In this document: positions 36,010-44,375 of the stretch, piece by piece
Numbering within the stretch: position 1 is the first letter of the stretch
Layout of the letters: every line of letters starts with the position of its first letter
DNA from: Alistipes muris
GTDB lineage: Bacteria > Bacteroidota > Bacteroidia > Bacteroidales > Rikenellaceae
Assembly: GCF_943193205.1 (NCBI RefSeq)
Contig: NZ_CALPDD010000011.1
Coordinates: forward strand, 1-64,000
Reading direction: 5' to 3'
DNA length: 64,000 bases
Notes under the pieces: generated by a model
The model's database searches: none
What the model saw: only the letters and a program-made list of their open reading frames with translations
What the model was told of the DNA's origin: nothing
Program-made: the position numbers and the translations under genes

Positions 36010-37914
36010 CTATTTGCGTCCGTTGCGGCGGAATTCGACCACCAACGCCGAGCGTGCCGGAACGAAGGTGGAATCGCTCACCGTGACCTGCTCTCCGGTC
36101 AGCACGTCGTGCCCCTGCACGGAGAGCGACTGCGCGATTTCGGCGTAGTGCGACCATGGCACCGCCTTGCGGCCGCGCGAATTGTTGACGAAGACGAAGA
36201 CAGCATCGGTATCGTCGTAACGGAAATAGGCATAGGTGTTGTCGCGCGCGGCGAAATGGAGCGTCCGCCCTGAATGGATGACGGGCTTGGTCTTGCGCCA
36301 GTTGAACAGGCGGCTCGTGTGCTCGTAAAGCTCGGCCGCGGCCCCCTTGCGCTGTGCAGGGTCGAACAAGTCGACCGCATCGCCGGCCCAGCCGCCGGGG
36401 AAGTCGATGCGCAGCCCGCCGTGGCCCTGCGAGAGGTCGGCGGAGCGGAACAGCAGCTCGTCGCCCGCGAAGATCTGAGGGATGCCGCGCATCGTAGCCA
36501 GCAAGGTCATGGCGATTTTGGCCCGCCCGACGTCGCCGCGCACCAAGTCGGCCACGCGCTCGGTGTCGTGGTTGCCCGCGAAAATCATCATGCGCGAAAG
36601 GTCGTGGTAGACGAAGTCGTCGGACAAGGCGTTGTAGACCCGAATCATCCCCTCGCCCCAACGGAGCGAATCGGAGGGCAGCGCGGCGCAAATGGCATCG
36701 CGCAGGGGAAAGTCCATGATGGACGGCAGGTGCGAATCGAAGCCGTCGCGGTTGGGGTTGCCGCCCTGCCAGTAGGCGAGCTGGGGCACGTCGGCCGTCC
36801 AGCACTCGCCGACGATATTGAGATTGGGGTACTCACGCAACACGGCGGCGCACCACTCGCTCATGGGGCCCTTTTCGTTGTAGGGATAGGTATCGACGCG
36901 CAGCCCGTCGAGGTCGGCGAACTCGACCCACCACACGGCCCACTGCTGGAAATAACGCAGCAGGAACGGATTGTCGAGGTTCATGTCGGGCATCATGCGG
37001 TCGAACCAACCGCCCTCCTGCACCCGCAGGTCGTACTGAGAGGCGTTGGGGTCCATGTTGGCCGAAAAGAGGTTGTTGGTCTGCGTGTACTCGGGAAAAC
37101 GGTGCACCCAATCGGCGAAGGGCAGGTCGGCCATCCACCAATGGGCCGCGCCGCAATGGTTCGTCACGATGTCCATGATGACCTTGAGCCCGCGGCGGTG
37201 GCAGGCGGCCGCATAGTCGCGGTAAAGGTCGTTCGTACCGAAACGCGGGTCGATGCGGTAATAGTCGGCGCAAGCGTAGCCGTGGTACGACGCGGCGGGC
37301 TCGTTGTCGAGCAGCAAGGGCGTGGCCCAGACGGCCGTGGCACCCAGCCCGGCGATATAGTCGAGGCGGTCGATCATCCCCTGCAAGTCACCGCCGTGCC
37401 GTCCGAAGAAAGCGCTGCGGTCGGCCTGCTCGGCCGTGTCGGGCGTCGAATCTATCGAAGGGTCGCCGTTGGCGAAACGGTCGGGCATCAGCAGGTAAAT
37501 CATATCGGCCGTGGTGAAGCTCCTGCGGTCGGCCGAACCGTCGCGGCGCGCGGCGAACTCGTAAGCGACCTTGAAGCTCTCCCCGCCGCGCGAAAAGACC
37601 AAGTAACGGGTACCGGGAACCGCTTTGGCATCGACCTCTATGTCGACGAACAGGTAATTCGGGCTGTCGGCCTTGTGGACGCCAGCGACGCGCACGCCCT
37701 GCGGTCCCTCGACGCGGACGGCGCATTCGGCGATGCGCTCGCCGTTGACGAGCAGCTGGAGCGGCGTACGCATGCCCACCCACCACGAAAGGGGCTCGAC
37801 GCGGGCCACGCGGGCCCCGGCATCGCCGACCGACCGGGGGTCGAACTGCGGAACGCTGTTGCAGGAAATCACCGCCATACACACCAGAAATATGAGAAAA
37901 CGAAGAAGTTTCAT
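36010..37914 (-). CDS. GH13 neopullulanase/cyclomaltodextrinase, lipoprotein
   Basis: 634 aa. Lipobox with Cys18; a cyclomaltodextrinase-type N-terminal beta domain (~30-120) precedes the (beta/alpha)8 barrel. Catalytic Asp341 (DGLRVDTYPY), Glu370 (NIVGECW) and Asp450 (FAGNHDTER) are present. Resembles SusA-type periplasmic neopullulanases that cut maltodextrins and cyclodextrins. The residues after Cys18 (NSVPQFD) lack a clear acidic surface-export signal, so a periplasmic site is inferred. Last gene of the starch operon. Confidence 0.92.
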   Translation of the reverse strand: MKLLRFLIFLVCMAVISCNSVPQFDPRSVGDAGARVARVEPLSWWVGMRTPLQLLVNGERIAECAVRVEGPQGVRVAGVHKADSPNYLFVDIEVDAKAVPGTRYLVFSRGGESFKVAYEFAARRDGSADRRSFTTADMIYLLMPDRFANGDPSIDSTPDTAEQADRSAFFGRHGGDLQGMIDRLDYIAGLGATAVWATPLLLDNEPAASYHGYACADYYRIDPRFGTNDLYRDYAAACHRRGLKVIMDIVTNHCGAAHWWMADLPFADWVHRFPEYTQTNNLFSANMDPNASQYDLRVQEGGWFDRMMPDMNLDNPFLLRYFQQWAVWWVEFADLDGLRVDTYPYNEKGPMSEWCAAVLREYPNLNIVGECWTADVPQLAYWQGGNPNRDGFDSHLPSIMDFPLRDAICAALPSDSLRWGEGMIRVYNALSDDFVYHDLSRMMIFAGNHDTERVADLVRGDVGRAKIAMTLLATMRGIPQIFAGDELLFRSADLSQGHGGLRIDFPGGWAGDAVDLFDPAQRKGAAAELYEHTSRLFNWRKTKPVIHSGRTLHFAARDNTYAYFRYDDTDAVFVFVNNSRGRKAVPWSHYAEIAQSLSVQGHDVLTGEQVTVSDSTFVPARSALVVEFRRNGRK

Positions 37915-37919
37915 AAGTT

Positions 37920-39194
37920 TTATCGGGTCAGAATCCGGTAACTCCAGGGCGCCATGTCCTCGGCGACCCACTCCGGAAGGTTATATTCGGCCCCGGTCAT
38001 CGCGTCGGTGTAGCGTCCGGCGTAGATACCGGTGGCGTACTCGGCGCGGATGGCATAGGGCGACAGGTTCATGATGGCGACGACGCGGCTGTCGGGCGTC
38101 TCACGCACCAGCGTCATCAGGCAGTCCTCGGCGTTGTTGCGGATTTCGACCATCTCGCCGCCCGTCTCCCCGGCCGCCAAGGCGGCGTTTTCGTGCCGCA
38201 ACTTTGTGAGACGCCGATAGAAACGGGTGAAGCCGTTGAGCTCGTAGACCGGAATGGGGTCGCGGTCGAAAAAGGCGAACGCATGGTCGTAACCGACCTC
38301 CTGCCCGGTGTAGACGAGCGGCAGGCCGCGCGGCACGACGAACGAGAAGACGGCCATCGCCTCGCGGGCGTCGCCGAAGCGGTCGAACTCCGAACCCGAC
38401 CACGAATTCTCGTCGTGGTTCGAGGTGAAAGCCAGCCGCATGGCCGAACGGGGATAACGCTCGCGGTCGGCATAGATGTAGTCGCGCAACGCGGTGACGC
38501 GGGTTCGCTGCTGCGCCACGTCGACCATCAGGTGGTGCATTTCCCACGCATAGCAGGCGTCGAACGCCCCCTCCTCGAAGAGGTTGGTCTCCTCGGCCTC
38601 GGCGAGCATGAAAAGATCGGGCTTCGTCCGCCTGAGCCGCCGGACGGTGGTGTTCCAGAACTCCACGGGCACGAGCATGGCCATGTCGCAGCGGAAACCG
38701 TCGACATGATGTTCCCGCAACCAGAATTCCATCGCTTCAGCCTGCGCATCCCACACTGCGGGGTTGGAATAGTCGAGCTTGGCCGTATCGGTCCAGTTCC
38801 ACGGCACGGCGGGACGCCCCTGGTCGTCGTAGACGTAGAAATCGGGGTGCTCCGTAATCCAACGGGCATCGCGCGCGGTATGATTGGCCACCCAGTCCAA
38901 CAACACCTTCATGCCGAGCCTGTGCGCCTCGGTCACGAACGCGTCGAAATCCTCCAAAGTCCCCAACTCGGAGTTGACGGCGCAGTAATCGCGAATCGAA
39001 TAGTACGACCCCAACGACCCCTTGCGGCCATCCTCGCCGATGGGACAGACGGGCATGAGCCACACGGCGTCGATGCCCAGGTCGCGCAGAAAAGCGAGCC
39101 GGGCGGCCGCCGCACGCAACGTACCCTCGTGCGTGAGCTGGCGCACGTTCATTTCATAAAGGACGGAACGGTAACTCCAATCGGGATGCAGCAT
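37920..39194 (-). CDS. GH13 alpha-amylase family enzyme, no signal peptide
   Basis: 424 aa. Begins MLHPDWSYRSVLYEMNVRQ without any signal, so cytoplasmic. Catalytic Asp170 (DGFRCDMAML), Glu199 (FMLAEAEE), Asp261 (TSNHDENSW). A close paralogue of the next-upstream gene (39208-40539): both share YEMNVRQ(L/F)T, WLMPVxPIGExGRKGSLGSYY and TSNHDENSW. Domain B is short. Probably degrades imported maltodextrins alongside maltose phosphorylase. 5 bp from the downstream gene and 13 bp from the upstream gene. Confidence 0.92.
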   Translation of the reverse strand: MLHPDWSYRSVLYEMNVRQLTHEGTLRAAAARLAFLRDLGIDAVWLMPVCPIGEDGRKGSLGSYYSIRDYCAVNSELGTLEDFDAFVTEAHRLGMKVLLDWVANHTARDARWITEHPDFYVYDDQGRPAVPWNWTDTAKLDYSNPAVWDAQAEAMEFWLREHHVDGFRCDMAMLVPVEFWNTTVRRLRRTKPDLFMLAEAEETNLFEEGAFDACYAWEMHHLMVDVAQQRTRVTALRDYIYADRERYPRSAMRLAFTSNHDENSWSGSEFDRFGDAREAMAVFSFVVPRGLPLVYTGQEVGYDHAFAFFDRDPIPVYELNGFTRFYRRLTKLRHENAALAAGETGGEMVEIRNNAEDCLMTLVRETPDSRVVAIMNLSPYAIRAEYATGIYAGRYTDAMTGAEYNLPEWVAEDMAPWSYRILTR

Positions 39195-39207
39195 TAAAAA
39201 ATCGAGT

Positions 39208-40539
39208 TTAATTGACCAATATCAGGTATTCCCACGGACCGAGGGCGAACTCCTCGCCGGGGACGATCGTGCGTTTCGCTCCGGTCATGGCGTCGGTGTA
39301 CTCGCCGCCGACCTCGACGGTCGGAATGACGGGCTGCTGCCTGGCCGAGAGGTTGAACAAGCAGACCACCTTGTTGTCGCCCGCCGTACGTGTGAAGGCC
39401 ATCAAATCGCTGACGGCACCGCCCATGTAAGCCATTTCGCCGCCAGCGGCACCGCTTGCCAGTGCGGGATTGTCATGACGCAGGGCATTGAGCTTCGTAT
39501 AGAACGCCGTCCACCGGTTGGGCTCCCACGCCGGGACGGGGTCTTTCTCGAAGAAAGCGAACCGATGGTCGTAGCCGATTTCCTGGCCGGTGTAGATGAG
39601 CGGCAGGCTCTGCGGCAACACGTAGGTCAGCGCGGCCATCGTTGCGGCGGCATCGCCCATGCGCTCGAACTCGGTGCCGGCCCACGAATTCTCATCGTGG
39701 TTGGAGGTGAACATCATGCGGAAAGCCTGCGCGGGATACTCCTCGGCGTATTTACCCAACAATTCGCGCAGGTCGGCGGCCGACTGTTTGCCCTGCGCAA
39801 TACTGTTGAGCAGATGGTGCAGCTCCCAGGCATAGGTGGCGTCGAAGCCGTCGGCATGGAACTGCGGACCCTCGGCCTCGGCCAGCAGGAACAAATCGGG
39901 GCGCACGGCGCGCAGGCGCACGAAAGCATCGGTCCAGAAGTCGTCGGGCATCTCCTTGGCGGCATCGCAGCGGAAGCCGTCGACGCCCTTGTCGGTCCAG
40001 AACTTCAGCACGTCGAACATAGCCTCGCGCACGGCGGGCGTGGCGTAGTTGAGCTTGGCTATGTCGGTCCAGTCGTACTGTACGACGGGAACTCCGGTCG
40101 AATCGCGCACGTACCACTCGGAGGGCATCTCCGTCACCCACGCATGGTCGGGCGAGGTGTGGTTGGCCACATAGTCGAGGATGACGCGCATGCCCAGCTT
40201 GTGGGCGCGGTCGAGGAACCGCTCGAAATCGGCCATCGTACCGAACTCGGGGTTGATGGCGCGGTAGTCGCGGATGGCGTAGTAGGAACCCAGCGACCCC
40301 TTGCGGCCCTTTTCGCCGATGGGATAGACGGGCATGAGCCACACGATGTCGACGCCCAGCTCGCGCAGGCGGGGCAGCTGCCGTTCGGCGGCGGCGAAAG
40401 TGCCCTCGGGGGTGAACTGGCGCACGTTCATTTCGTAGAGTACGGTGCTGCCGGCCCACTCGGCAGGAGCCTGGGGACGGGAAGTGCAGGAAGCGGCCAG
40501 AAGCAGCGCCGCGAACAGCAGGTTGAAAAGTCGTTTCAT
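39208..40539 (-). CDS. GH13 alpha-amylase family lipoprotein
   Basis: 443 aa. Lipobox LAASC with Cys18, so exported. Catalytic Asp192 (DGFRCDAAKE), Glu221 (FLLAEAEG), Asp282 (TSNHDENSW). Paralogue of the signal-less enzyme at 37920, differing mainly by the added lipoprotein signal, which suggests one activity was placed in two compartments. CTSRPQ after the lipobox is basic, not an acidic surface-export signal, so a periplasmic face is likely. Confidence 0.92.
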   Translation of the reverse strand: MKRLFNLLFAALLLAASCTSRPQAPAEWAGSTVLYEMNVRQFTPEGTFAAAERQLPRLRELGVDIVWLMPVYPIGEKGRKGSLGSYYAIRDYRAINPEFGTMADFERFLDRAHKLGMRVILDYVANHTSPDHAWVTEMPSEWYVRDSTGVPVVQYDWTDIAKLNYATPAVREAMFDVLKFWTDKGVDGFRCDAAKEMPDDFWTDAFVRLRAVRPDLFLLAEAEGPQFHADGFDATYAWELHHLLNSIAQGKQSAADLRELLGKYAEEYPAQAFRMMFTSNHDENSWAGTEFERMGDAAATMAALTYVLPQSLPLIYTGQEIGYDHRFAFFEKDPVPAWEPNRWTAFYTKLNALRHDNPALASGAAGGEMAYMGGAVSDLMAFTRTAGDNKVVCLFNLSARQQPVIPTVEVGGEYTDAMTGAKRTIVPGEEFALGPWEYLILVN

Positions 40540-40543
40540 AGTC

Positions 40544-42640
40544 TTATTTTGTTTCGGTCAGTATCTCGAATCCGGCGGCCGGGAGCTCTACGCAAAGACG
40601 ACCGTCGGGCCGGAAGCCGAAAGCGGCTCCAAAGTTAGCTTTTAATTTTCGATTTTCATCGAAGCGGGCGGGCAGAATGCACTCGGCCTGCTGCGGGCGG
40701 TTGCCCGTGTTGAGCGCGACGATGACGAACTCGCCCATGTAGGCGCGGGCGAAAATCCACACCTCGTCGGTCAGCGCGAGGGTCGTCATGTCGCCGTAGA
40801 GAAGCGGCATCGACGTGCGGCGCAGGCCGACCAACGCGCGGGTCAGCTCGCGCTGCGCCTGCTCGCGGGGCGAATAACCGTCGAAACGCATCATCCGGCG
40901 GTTGTCGGGGTCGTTGGCCCCCGGTTCGCCGTACTCGTCGCCCTGGTAGATGCAGGGCACGCCGGGAAGGGTGCAGTTGAGCGCCTGAATCAAAGCCAGC
41001 TTGCGGTAACCGATGCTGTCGCCCACGCCCACTTCGCGCGTCCATCCGGCCGCCTTGTGGTCCTCGTCGGGCGAGAGGGCGCCCCCGGCCAGCGAAATCA
41101 AACGGGCCTTGTCGTGGTTGCCCGTGATGTTGCCCATCGTATGGTGGGCGCCGTAGGCGGCGAGCGACTGCTCCGCGACGGCGGCCAGGTGCCGCACCGA
41201 ACGGCCCCGCGTGAGGACGTCGAGCGCCGTATGGTAGACGTTGAAATCGAACTGCGCGTCGATCATGCCGCTGCGCACGTAGGAACCTATCAGCTCGGGC
41301 GAACCGTAGGTCTCGCCTATCTGCCACAGGTCGCGGTCGGGAAAGCGCTGCTTCATCTTGCGGGTGAGCATGCGCCAGTAATTCTCGGGGATGTGCTTGC
41401 AGGCGTCGTGGCGGAAGCCGTCGAGGTCGTATTCGGCGACCCAGTAGAGCGCCGAATCGGTCATCGGACCGCACACCTCGGGCCGCTCGAGGTCGAGCGT
41501 GGGAATGTGCTCGTCGAACCACGTAGTCAGCCGCTCGTCGTCCCACAGCTCGAGGTTCTTGCGGCCGTCGGGCAGATAGAGGGGCGTCACCCAGTCGGGA
41601 TGCGCCTGCAAGACGGGCGAATGGATGTGCAGGTGGTTGGCCACGTAGTCGAGGATGACATTCATCCCGTGCGCATGAGCGACGGCGAGCAGCGCATGGA
41701 GGTCGTCGGAGGTGCCGAAACGGTCGTCGACGCGGGTGGTATGGATGGGCCAGTAGCCGTGGTAGCCCGAAAAACGGGTGAACGGCTCCTTGTTGAGCCC
41801 CCACGCGTCGCGCGGGTTCTGCGTGACGGGCGAAATCCAGAGCGTCGTGACGCCGAGCGAATCGAAGAATCCGGATTCGATGCGCTGCGCGATGCCGCGC
41901 AGGTCACCACCCTGGTAATCGACCTGCGGCAGCACGTCGGGACGCCGCAACGGCGCATCGTTGGAGGGGTCGCCGTTCTCGAAGCGGTCGATCATCAACG
42001 AGTAGAGCACCTGCGCCTGTTTGTCGTGGCGCGTGAGCTGCGCCGCATCGGTCACGGGGCGGCCGTCAGCCAACGGAATCAGCAGGTCGTTGAAGCGGGC
42101 ATCGTCGGCCGCGGCGAAAATCCGCAGCCACGAACGCCCGGCGGCGCGGGCGTCGGCCGGAATGCGGACGGTCAACCCGTCGTCCGAGAGGGTCACCGCC
42201 TTGTCGGGCAGACGGCAGTTCTGCCACAAAGCCACCGCCTTGCGGGGTTTCTGCGAAGTTTTCACGAACACTTTCCGGCCGTCGCACCCCTCGCTGAAGG
42301 CCCACGCTTCGGACCTCGGTCCGCCGAGCGCGGCCACGGAGAGAGCACGCCCCCCGGTCCACGCCTCGAACGTGGCGACGAACGGCCCCTCGGGCGCCGT
42401 GACGACGAACTCCGACCAGTCATCGGCGGCCGGAACCACCTCCAGCGCTGCGGAAGTGACCGAATCGGCCTGCTCCCACTGCGGGAAGTAATCGGTCAGC
42501 AACAAACGGTTTTCGCCCGCCTGCAACAAGGCGGGGACGACGGGCTGCGCATTTCCGGCAGCGGGCAAATCCGGGAAAACCCGGCTGCGGCAGCCGCACG
42601 CCAGCGCGGCGGCGGCCAACAAAAAGACGAAACGTTTCAT
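40544..42640 (-). CDS. GH13 amylase with N-terminal beta domains, lipoprotein
   Basis: 698 aa, the largest GH13 here. Lipobox at Cys15 or Cys17 (ALACGC). Residues ~30-200 hold one or two beta-sandwich domains, possibly starch-binding. The barrel follows with Asp412 (DGFRHDACKH), Glu443 (WQIGETYGS) and Asp510 (GNITGNHDKAR). The barrel opens LMIDRFENGDP, typical of maltogenic/neopullulanase-type enzymes. Its ATG overlaps the upstream stop by 4 bp (ATGA). Confidence 0.92.
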   Translation of the reverse strand: MKRFVFLLAAAALACGCRSRVFPDLPAAGNAQPVVPALLQAGENRLLLTDYFPQWEQADSVTSAALEVVPAADDWSEFVVTAPEGPFVATFEAWTGGRALSVAALGGPRSEAWAFSEGCDGRKVFVKTSQKPRKAVALWQNCRLPDKAVTLSDDGLTVRIPADARAAGRSWLRIFAAADDARFNDLLIPLADGRPVTDAAQLTRHDKQAQVLYSLMIDRFENGDPSNDAPLRRPDVLPQVDYQGGDLRGIAQRIESGFFDSLGVTTLWISPVTQNPRDAWGLNKEPFTRFSGYHGYWPIHTTRVDDRFGTSDDLHALLAVAHAHGMNVILDYVANHLHIHSPVLQAHPDWVTPLYLPDGRKNLELWDDERLTTWFDEHIPTLDLERPEVCGPMTDSALYWVAEYDLDGFRHDACKHIPENYWRMLTRKMKQRFPDRDLWQIGETYGSPELIGSYVRSGMIDAQFDFNVYHTALDVLTRGRSVRHLAAVAEQSLAAYGAHHTMGNITGNHDKARLISLAGGALSPDEDHKAAGWTREVGVGDSIGYRKLALIQALNCTLPGVPCIYQGDEYGEPGANDPDNRRMMRFDGYSPREQAQRELTRALVGLRRTSMPLLYGDMTTLALTDEVWIFARAYMGEFVIVALNTGNRPQQAECILPARFDENRKLKANFGAAFGFRPDGRLCVELPAAGFEILTETK

Positions 42641-44304
42641 CGGGACTGCATTTCCAGGATAATCGAAGAATAAGGCGGCATCGTGAGCGTATGGCTGTCG
42701 CCCTGCGAAGAGAGCGCCACACCGTTCATGTCGGCCACGGGAGCTGCGACAGCCCCCTTGAACGCATAGCTGCACTGCGTGGCGGAGACGTTGTGCACGA
42801 CCAGCAACTTCTCGCTTCCGGCCGTGCGGTAGAAAGCCATCACCTGCTTGTCGGCCGACGAAGCGTCGTCGAACCACTCGGGCAACTCGATGGCGCCCTC
42901 GGCCAACGCGGGATAGGTGTTGCGCAGGCGCATGAACTTGCGGTAGACGTTGTAGAGCGATGCGGCGCTTTCGGCCTGCACGGCCACGCTGCCCACGCCC
43001 GTGTCGGTGTTCTTGGTCGACGAAATCCAGGTCGGACGCTCCGCATCCTCGGCCTTGGGCTTCCAGAGCATCGGCTCGCGCACGTTGCGGTCGCCGCCCT
43101 TTTCGGTCTTGTCGCCGAAGAAACCGAGCTCCTCACCGTAGTAGATATAAGGCGAACCCACCGACGTGAGCAACACGGCCGCAGCCATCTTGCAGCGTTG
43201 GAGCGAGACGGCGTGCGAACCTCCGACCTCGGTGCGGGCGCGGCTCTCGTCGTGGTTGGAGAGCTTGGTGGCCTGGATGAAATCGGGGCGCTCGGCCGCA
43301 AAAACCTCGCGCTCGGCGATCATGTCCTTGGGGAACCACTTGGCGTGGTCGTTCTTGAGGGCGTAGAGCAGGCGGTCGGCCCACGCCGTGAAGTCGAACA
43401 GCGCAGGCAATCCCCTGTAATACCCGGCCATCTGCTCGGTGGCCATCCAGCACTCCCCTACCATGTAGATGTCCTTGAACCCGAGAGCCGATTTGCCCTG
43501 GAAATGGGCGTTGAGCTCGGAATAGAACTTACCCAGCCACGTGGGATTCTCGTCCGAAGTGTCGCTGTCGTAGATGTGCTTCACGGCGTCGAGCCGGAAG
43601 CCGTCGACCCCCTTGCCGACCCAGAACTTGGCGGCGTCGGTCAGCGCGACGAACGCACCGCTCTGCTCGCACGAAGCGGCGGGACCGTAGTTGAGGTCGG
43701 GCATCGAACGGTCGAAGACGCCCTGATAGAACCAGTCGGTCGTACCCGACGGCACGGCGATCCACCCCGGTTTGGCGGTCTGCGAAAAGTGGTAGAAATC
43801 ACGGTAAGGGCTGCCCGCACTCTTGCAGGCCTCGACGAACCACGGGCAATAATGCGACGTGTGGTTGGGCACGAAGTCGAGGATGACGCGGATTTTACGC
43901 TTATGAGCCTCGGCGACGAGGTTTTCGAGGTCGGCGAGCGTGCCGTAGTCGGGATTGACGGCCGTGTAGTCGATGACGTCGTAGCCGTGCTCCGAATCGC
44001 AGGTGTAGATGGGCAGCAGCCAGATGCCCGCCACGCCCAGGTCGTCGAGATAATCGAGTTTGGCCGTGACGCCGTTCAGGTCGCCGATGCCGTCGCCGTC
44101 GCTGTCGGCGAACGAACGGACATAGATTTCGTAGAAGACCCCGGCGCGCTTCTCGCCGTCGAAAGGCCGCGCGTCGTACTGCGACACCTGGTCGACGATG
44201 TCCTTGCCGGAAGGTTCGGGAGAGGGACCGGGGATGCCGCCCGGTTTGTCGGAGTTGCAGGCCGCCGCCAGCAAGGCGGCACAAAGCAGGAAATAACGTA
44301 GCAT
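42637..44304 (-). CDS. SusG-like GH13 alpha-amylase lipoprotein
   Basis: 555 aa. Lipobox AAAC with Cys16, followed by NSDKPGG, the most surface-export-like start of the five. Catalytic Asp239 (DGFRLDAVKH), Glu284 (MVGECW) and Asp352 (KLSNHDESRAR); the oligo-1,6-glucosidase-like opening is YVRSFADSDGDGIGDLNG. It follows the SusCDEF-like genes directly, the position of SusG in the classical sus locus, so cell-surface starch cleavage is inferred. Confidence 0.9.
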   Translation of the reverse strand: MLRYFLLCAALLAAACNSDKPGGIPGPSPEPSGKDIVDQVSQYDARPFDGEKRAGVFYEIYVRSFADSDGDGIGDLNGVTAKLDYLDDLGVAGIWLLPIYTCDSEHGYDVIDYTAVNPDYGTLADLENLVAEAHKRKIRVILDFVPNHTSHYCPWFVEACKSAGSPYRDFYHFSQTAKPGWIAVPSGTTDWFYQGVFDRSMPDLNYGPAASCEQSGAFVALTDAAKFWVGKGVDGFRLDAVKHIYDSDTSDENPTWLGKFYSELNAHFQGKSALGFKDIYMVGECWMATEQMAGYYRGLPALFDFTAWADRLLYALKNDHAKWFPKDMIAEREVFAAERPDFIQATKLSNHDESRARTEVGGSHAVSLQRCKMAAAVLLTSVGSPYIYYGEELGFFGDKTEKGGDRNVREPMLWKPKAEDAERPTWISSTKNTDTGVGSVAVQAESAASLYNVYRKFMRLRNTYPALAEGAIELPEWFDDASSADKQVMAFYRTAGSEKLLVVHNVSATQCSYAFKGAVAAPVADMNGVALSSQGDSHTLTMPPYSSIILEMQSR

Positions 44305-44332
44305 GGCAGAATATTCGGTTAGGATAGTAGAA

Positions 44333-44360
44333 ACCGGCGTGCCGGTCAGGGCACGCCGGT
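44333..44360. other. intra-operon hairpin between SusF-like and SusG-like genes
   Basis: Perfect 11-bp GC stem ACCGGCGTGCC (44333-44343) with GGCACGCCGGT (44350-44360), loop GGTCAG. Only three T residues follow on the minus strand, so partial attenuation or 3'-end stabilisation of the susCDEF message is more likely than full termination. Confidence 0.75.
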
Positions 44361-44375
44361 CAAAGAACGGGGCGC

